Shown here piece by piece: positions 5,701 through 7,774 of a stretch of DNA of 7,774 nucleotides (positions within the stretch are counted from its first letter, which is position 1; every line of letters begins with the position of its first letter). Source of the DNA: Lentisphaerota bacterium (lineage in GTDB: Bacteria; Verrucomicrobiota; Lentisphaeria; Victivallales; GWF2-50-93); the NCBI GenBank assembly GCA_025360875.1, contig JANYBI010000252.1, positions 1 through 7,774 on the forward strand, given 5' to 3'. Made by a program: the position numbers and the translations under genes. The notes beneath the pieces were generated by a model that saw only the letters and a list, made by a program, of their open reading frames with translations, was not told the DNA's origin and did not search any database.

Positions 5701-6770
5701 GAAAATGGCCCTACAACGCGCCCGGCATAGAACGCGACACGACTCTTACACAGCAGGGAACGACCGGAAAACTTGAGAAGAATGGAGCCACGCTTACGAG
5801 CGAACCCGGCGCGATGACCTATCTTGTCGCAGATGCGGCACATGGTGTTTTCAGCGGCTACCAGCCGTTTTCAAAACCGACATTCTGGTCCCTCAGCATA
5901 CCCGGAGACATCCGCGTTGATGCCGACGGACGCCTTGCAATGGGGCGTGTGACAATTCAGCCCGCCGCCCGGAAAATCACAGTCTCATATGCGTCCGCCG
6001 ACGGACAGTCCAAATTGCCGGGCATGGCCTCGCATCTTATTTTCTCCGGACTGAAAGATGTGCAGGAAGTCGAGTTGAACGGCAAGAAGACAGCGCTCAA
6101 GCCTGTCAAGATTGGGGATAAGGACGCGCTTGCGCTGCCGCTGGAAGGAACAGAAGTTTCCATATCGCAGATTCCTGAGAGGTTTGCCAGGGCACAGGCC
6201 GTATTCGAAAAGGCGGTTGCGGGAAAAGGGAAAGCGCCTCAGTCTATCCAGGATTGGATGCTTGCCGGTCCTTTCGCCAAAGACAATGGCGCCGGATTCG
6301 ACACGGGATATCCTCCGGAAAAAGGCAAAGTAGATCTCAATGCGGCATACAAGGGCGTTGAGAACAAGGAGATAAAATGGAGCCGCGCCCAGGAAAAGGG
6401 GAAGCCGGCACTTGGGGCCAGTGCGATAGATTTCACGAAATTTTTCACGCCCAAGGAAAATGTCTGCGCCTACGCATATACCACAATCATTTCGGATCAG
6501 GAACGCAAGGTCTGCCTGGTCATGGGCAGCGATGACACGATCACCGTCTGGCTCAACGGCAAAAAGATCTGGGCGAACAATGTCCTGCGCGGAGTCGATC
6601 CTGACAGCGATGTCGTCGGATGTACTCTTCAAAAAGGCGAGAATGAAATACTCGTGAAGATCTGCCAGGGTGGCGGAGGCTGGGGATTCATGCTCCGTAT
6701 CGCCGATGAGTTTGGCCAGGTCATTGAAGATGGGCTTGCTTATCGCGCCGGAGAACCGGAGACGAAATAA
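2712..6770 (+). CDS. Very large secreted multi-domain protein, putative polysaccharide-active enzyme
   Basis: The 1352-residue protein has a signal peptide (basic start, hydrophobic AVAVVSGFAVAVAYA, likely cleavage after Ala27 or Ala29), so it is exported. Residues about 100-300 follow a DNRLRE/CBM96-like pattern: RSLLVRFPG near 108, KAELVL, RRPW (177-180), GRLDVT (229-234), FIVRKWE (258-264) and QLVVTF (292-297), suggesting a beta-sandwich binding module. Residues about 345-690 are rich in Trp, Tyr and His (KLYWWAWLMPDRDF, MNFNNWNAIGTLGGG, WFDGSTQESIDHYYF), resembling alpha/alpha-toroid polysaccharide lyases. Residues about 690-1150 (YLGKNYGVAT at 703-712 and beta-rich sequence after it) could be the accompanying beta-sandwich. 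Residues about 1178-1352 form a jelly-roll/galactose-binding-like module (WMLAGPF at 1182-1188, VWLNGKKIW around 1279-1287, then a glycine-rich WGF segment). No known family was recognised with certainty and no catalytic residue can be assigned. The gene is followed after 36 bases by a paralogue and probably shares a transcript with the pseudopilin-like genes. Confidence 0.85.
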   Translation: MKSQWCRSLSSVAVAVVSGFAVAVAYAQADDSKLTFNKAQTSGISGFREMWDMPVVLEEMTSELAEGGVTEIVDKGKSGKGPSAVWNPAKRNNGTRPGALVFDAVHRSLLVRFPGSSEAIAKKLSEGNSIAKAELVLGFRDTEFWPEGYAEPAGMSFLGDMWVKTQPSWHAVAWLLRRPWQADAATGPTFNAYINGAGYWAKYGAQDETKDRFPKQFGPAEVSEKNTDGRLDVTGAFVDPAFGKTLEERLRMAESCGFIVRKWEVYDAAYWWGSYEWGTATGPRGILIKAPQLVVTFKSGKGEAVNPASVKIEPVPEIAARLKQDKSGGKPTAVMPSADEIKLMSQKISQRQRADMPEWQKKRLQTMLGYGGAKLFPDTQDEYVKWIDEQMARAPRSWRGFDAAESVETCLLRGEAMPDPVKDHWKLYWWAWLMPDRDFVRGFEFNGKHYNFAQGYIGGKEARAYYDETKDWRGNFSVYRTYCYAMGTMNFNNWNAIGTLGGGILLDNKMLINDGRHGVEDWSFKMWSWFDGSTQESIDHYYFAESLTAQKVIQDVARTPFERMMGESIITKSVEELASAYHPNLRRFISSSGRTGIAYLLGIQEGTMHVMDSLSEKGALTDAPAGPVNPKAEPVINASNVEKMPVFGHNLMPGRVAQQAMISPWAPDWMSKVVDDKPFPYYSINSYKVWGGYSQTPLWKCSYLGKNYGVATLDATGNETVPFMAQWRRSGDAVASMTQLGTVIARGGINRTELLDSIWHDIKQRNPNGSVCAQGYLQYAMQYRNKAIVLTSPTDHLKFDGGRPVPEKISSLQTTLGFFNFEAAPKWEWYVDGKRVEKFPVQAKLGQRITIMDGVSYMAIIPVQATDLGRDIEVEIVDDGKMTEMQGGGNAREALRMNIYNMHKDAPIDPATADWASIDRAFNGFVFEAGDKDEYGSFEKFQKHIAESALTSKWDAAKEQADFTYKSGDDLLECSFKPTYRGGQPTTNVFPVRQVNGKWPYNAPGIERDTTLTQQGTTGKLEKNGATLTSEPGAMTYLVADAAHGVFSGYQPFSKPTFWSLSIPGDIRVDADGRLAMGRVTIQPAARKITVSYASADGQSKLPGMASHLIFSGLKDVQEVELNGKKTALKPVKIGDKDALALPLEGTEVSISQIPERFARAQAVFEKAVAGKGKAPQSIQDWMLAGPFAKDNGAGFDTGYPPEKGKVDLNAAYKGVENKEIKWSRAQEKGKPALGASAIDFTKFFTPKENVCAYAYTTIISDQERKVCLVMGSDDTITVWLNGKKIWANNVLRGVDPDSDVVGCTLQKGENEILVKICQGGGGWGFMLRIADEFGQVIEDGLAYRAGEPETK

Positions 6771-6793
6771 AAATTACTATTCAATTAAATATC

Positions 6794-6798
6794 AGGAG
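6794..6798 (+). promoter_or_regulatory. Ribosome binding site of the tandem paralogue
   Basis: AGGAG lies eight bases before ATG 6807 in the 36-base AT-rich gap after the TAA of the preceding gene. It is the strongest such site in the window and fixes the start of a gene whose 3' end is missing. No terminator-like hairpin lies in the gap. Confidence 0.65.
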
Positions 6799-6806
6799 TG
6801 CATCAA

Positions 6807-7774
6807 ATGAATTTGCAATCGACTTTCAGGTCATGGGCTGTCGCTGCTGGAGGATTGATAATTTTAGGAGCGCTGTCTCCTGCGGCGATGGCGGCCGAAC
6901 CGCTGGCGCTGAATAACAGCGAAACTGCCGTTATTGATGGACGCGACTGGAACAAGTCATTTCCCAAAGTTCGCACAGCGGACGCCGTGCATCGTTCCCT
7001 TTTGCTGCGTTTCCCTGGGGCTGCGGACCAGATCGCCGCAAGACTTGCACAGGATGGGAAGATCGCCAAAGCCGAGATCGTATTCGAGTACGAGGATGTC
7101 GAAGCGCAGCCAGGAGGATACGATGTCCGTGGCCAGCTGCAGGATGCGGTGAAGAAGGATCCTCCGCACTGGCATTATGTCGCCTGGGCGCTGCGCCGCC
7201 CCTGGAGTTCAGCCGAAGGCGTGCCGGCTCCGACCTTCAACGCATATCTCGATGGTGCAGGTTACTGGACGAAATATGGAGCACAGGACGAAAAGACTGA
7301 CCGGTATCCGACCCGTCTCGGTCCTGTCGAAGTTTCCAAGGAAAAACCGCAAGGCCGACTGGATGTCACCGCATTGCTTACCGATGCCGCCTATGGCGCC
7401 AGCCTTGGCGACCGCTTGCGCAACTTTGAGGAGCAGGGACTGCTTTTACGCAAATGGGAGACCTATGATGTCCGTTATGCCGACTGGAGCGCTTATGAAT
7501 GGGCGGTTCCCACCGGAGGCAACGGTCTGACTTTCAAAACTGCCCGGCTGGAACTGCAATTTGCCGACGGCAAGGAAGAGGCGGTGAAACTGCCTCCGGC
7601 CCGCGAGCTGAAGTCGCTGGCGCAGAAACTTGTCCAGGACAAGAGCGGCGGCCAGCCGACCGCGATCATGCCCGATGCGGCAGCTATAAAGGCGATGGCG
7701 GAGAAGCTTGCATTCCGCAAACCGGCCTGGATGCCGGACTGGCAGTGGCAGCGCGTGCAGGAACTTCGCAAGCT
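6807..7774 (+). CDS. Tandem paralogue of the large secreted protein (3' truncated by window end)
   Basis: The frame starting at ATG 6807 stays open to the window end (322 complete codons). It begins with a signal peptide (MNLQSTFRSWAVAAGGLIILGALSPAAMAA, likely cut near Ala29 or Ala30). The rest matches the N-terminal part of the gene just upstream almost segment by segment: DAVHRSLLLRFPG (59 onward, against 103 onward upstream), RRPW (130-133), PTFNAYLDGAGYWTKYGAQDE, GRLDVT, LLLRKWE, then QDKSGGQPTAIMPDA. By eye roughly half the residues are identical over the shared core. It lacks about 44 residues present upstream between the signal peptide and DAVHRS. The visible part covers the DNRLRE/CBM96-like module and the linker leading into the putative catalytic region. 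Whether the remainder keeps the toroid and C-terminal module cannot be seen. It is probably co-transcribed and arose by tandem duplication. Confidence 0.85.
   Translation, partial: MNLQSTFRSWAVAAGGLIILGALSPAAMAAEPLALNNSETAVIDGRDWNKSFPKVRTADAVHRSLLLRFPGAADQIAARLAQDGKIAKAEIVFEYEDVEAQPGGYDVRGQLQDAVKKDPPHWHYVAWALRRPWSSAEGVPAPTFNAYLDGAGYWTKYGAQDEKTDRYPTRLGPVEVSKEKPQGRLDVTALLTDAAYGASLGDRLRNFEEQGLLLRKWETYDVRYADWSAYEWAVPTGGNGLTFKTARLELQFADGKEEAVKLPPARELKSLAQKLVQDKSGGQPTAIMPDAAAIKAMAEKLAFRKPAWMPDWQWQRVQELRK

Overview
The window looks like a piece of a Lentisphaerota (Victivallis-like) chromosome, or of a close relative in the Planctomycetota-Verrucomicrobiota-Chlamydiota group. This rests on three consecutive pseudopilin-like genes. 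They carry the prepilin motif FTLIELLVVIAII, a central CPS motif and a C-terminal DG motif of the H-X9-DG family, whose large expansion is a hallmark of those bacteria. They sit next to very large secreted multi-domain proteins of the kind these polysaccharide degraders encode. The taxonomic call is from protein style only.

Layout: five genes, all on the + strand, separated by only 25 to 38 bases and each preceded by a purine-rich ribosome binding site, so they are probably co-transcribed. (1) 2-652 is the 3' part of a pseudopilin-like gene that begins before the window. (2) 678-1751 is a second pseudopilin-like gene. (3) 1780-2673 is a third. (4) 2712-6770 is a 1352-residue exported protein with a DNRLRE/CBM96-like N-terminal module, a long Trp/Tyr-rich middle that may be an alpha/alpha-toroid plus beta-sandwich catalytic unit, and a C-terminal jelly-roll-like module. 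(5) 6807-7774 is the start of a tandem paralogue of gene 4, cut by the window end. No tRNA, rRNA, CRISPR array, transposase or clear terminator was seen. No stretch of 300 bases lacks a gene.

The most unusual content is in the 5' ends of genes 2 and 3. In each, the prepilin motif FTLIELLV occurs twice in frame, separated by a short basic insert of 54 or 42 nt. The two copies are coded by two different synonymous versions, and the order of the versions is reversed between the genes. In each gene the insert also holds an inverted partial copy of the second motif, giving a potential hairpin. The insert in gene 3 contains a REP-like sequence (CCCGTTCGACAAGCTCAGGG). Gene 2 also has about 19 units of a 7-nt repeat between its start codon and its first prepilin motif. 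Together these suggest small mobile or recombinogenic elements that enter prepilin signal sequences without breaking the reading frame, somewhat like the in-frame palindromic elements known from Rickettsia.

A working model (inference) is that genes 4 and 5 encode secreted carbohydrate-active or carbohydrate-binding proteins, and that the pseudopilin-like proteins are membrane-anchored, surface or secretion-associated partners made from the same transcript.
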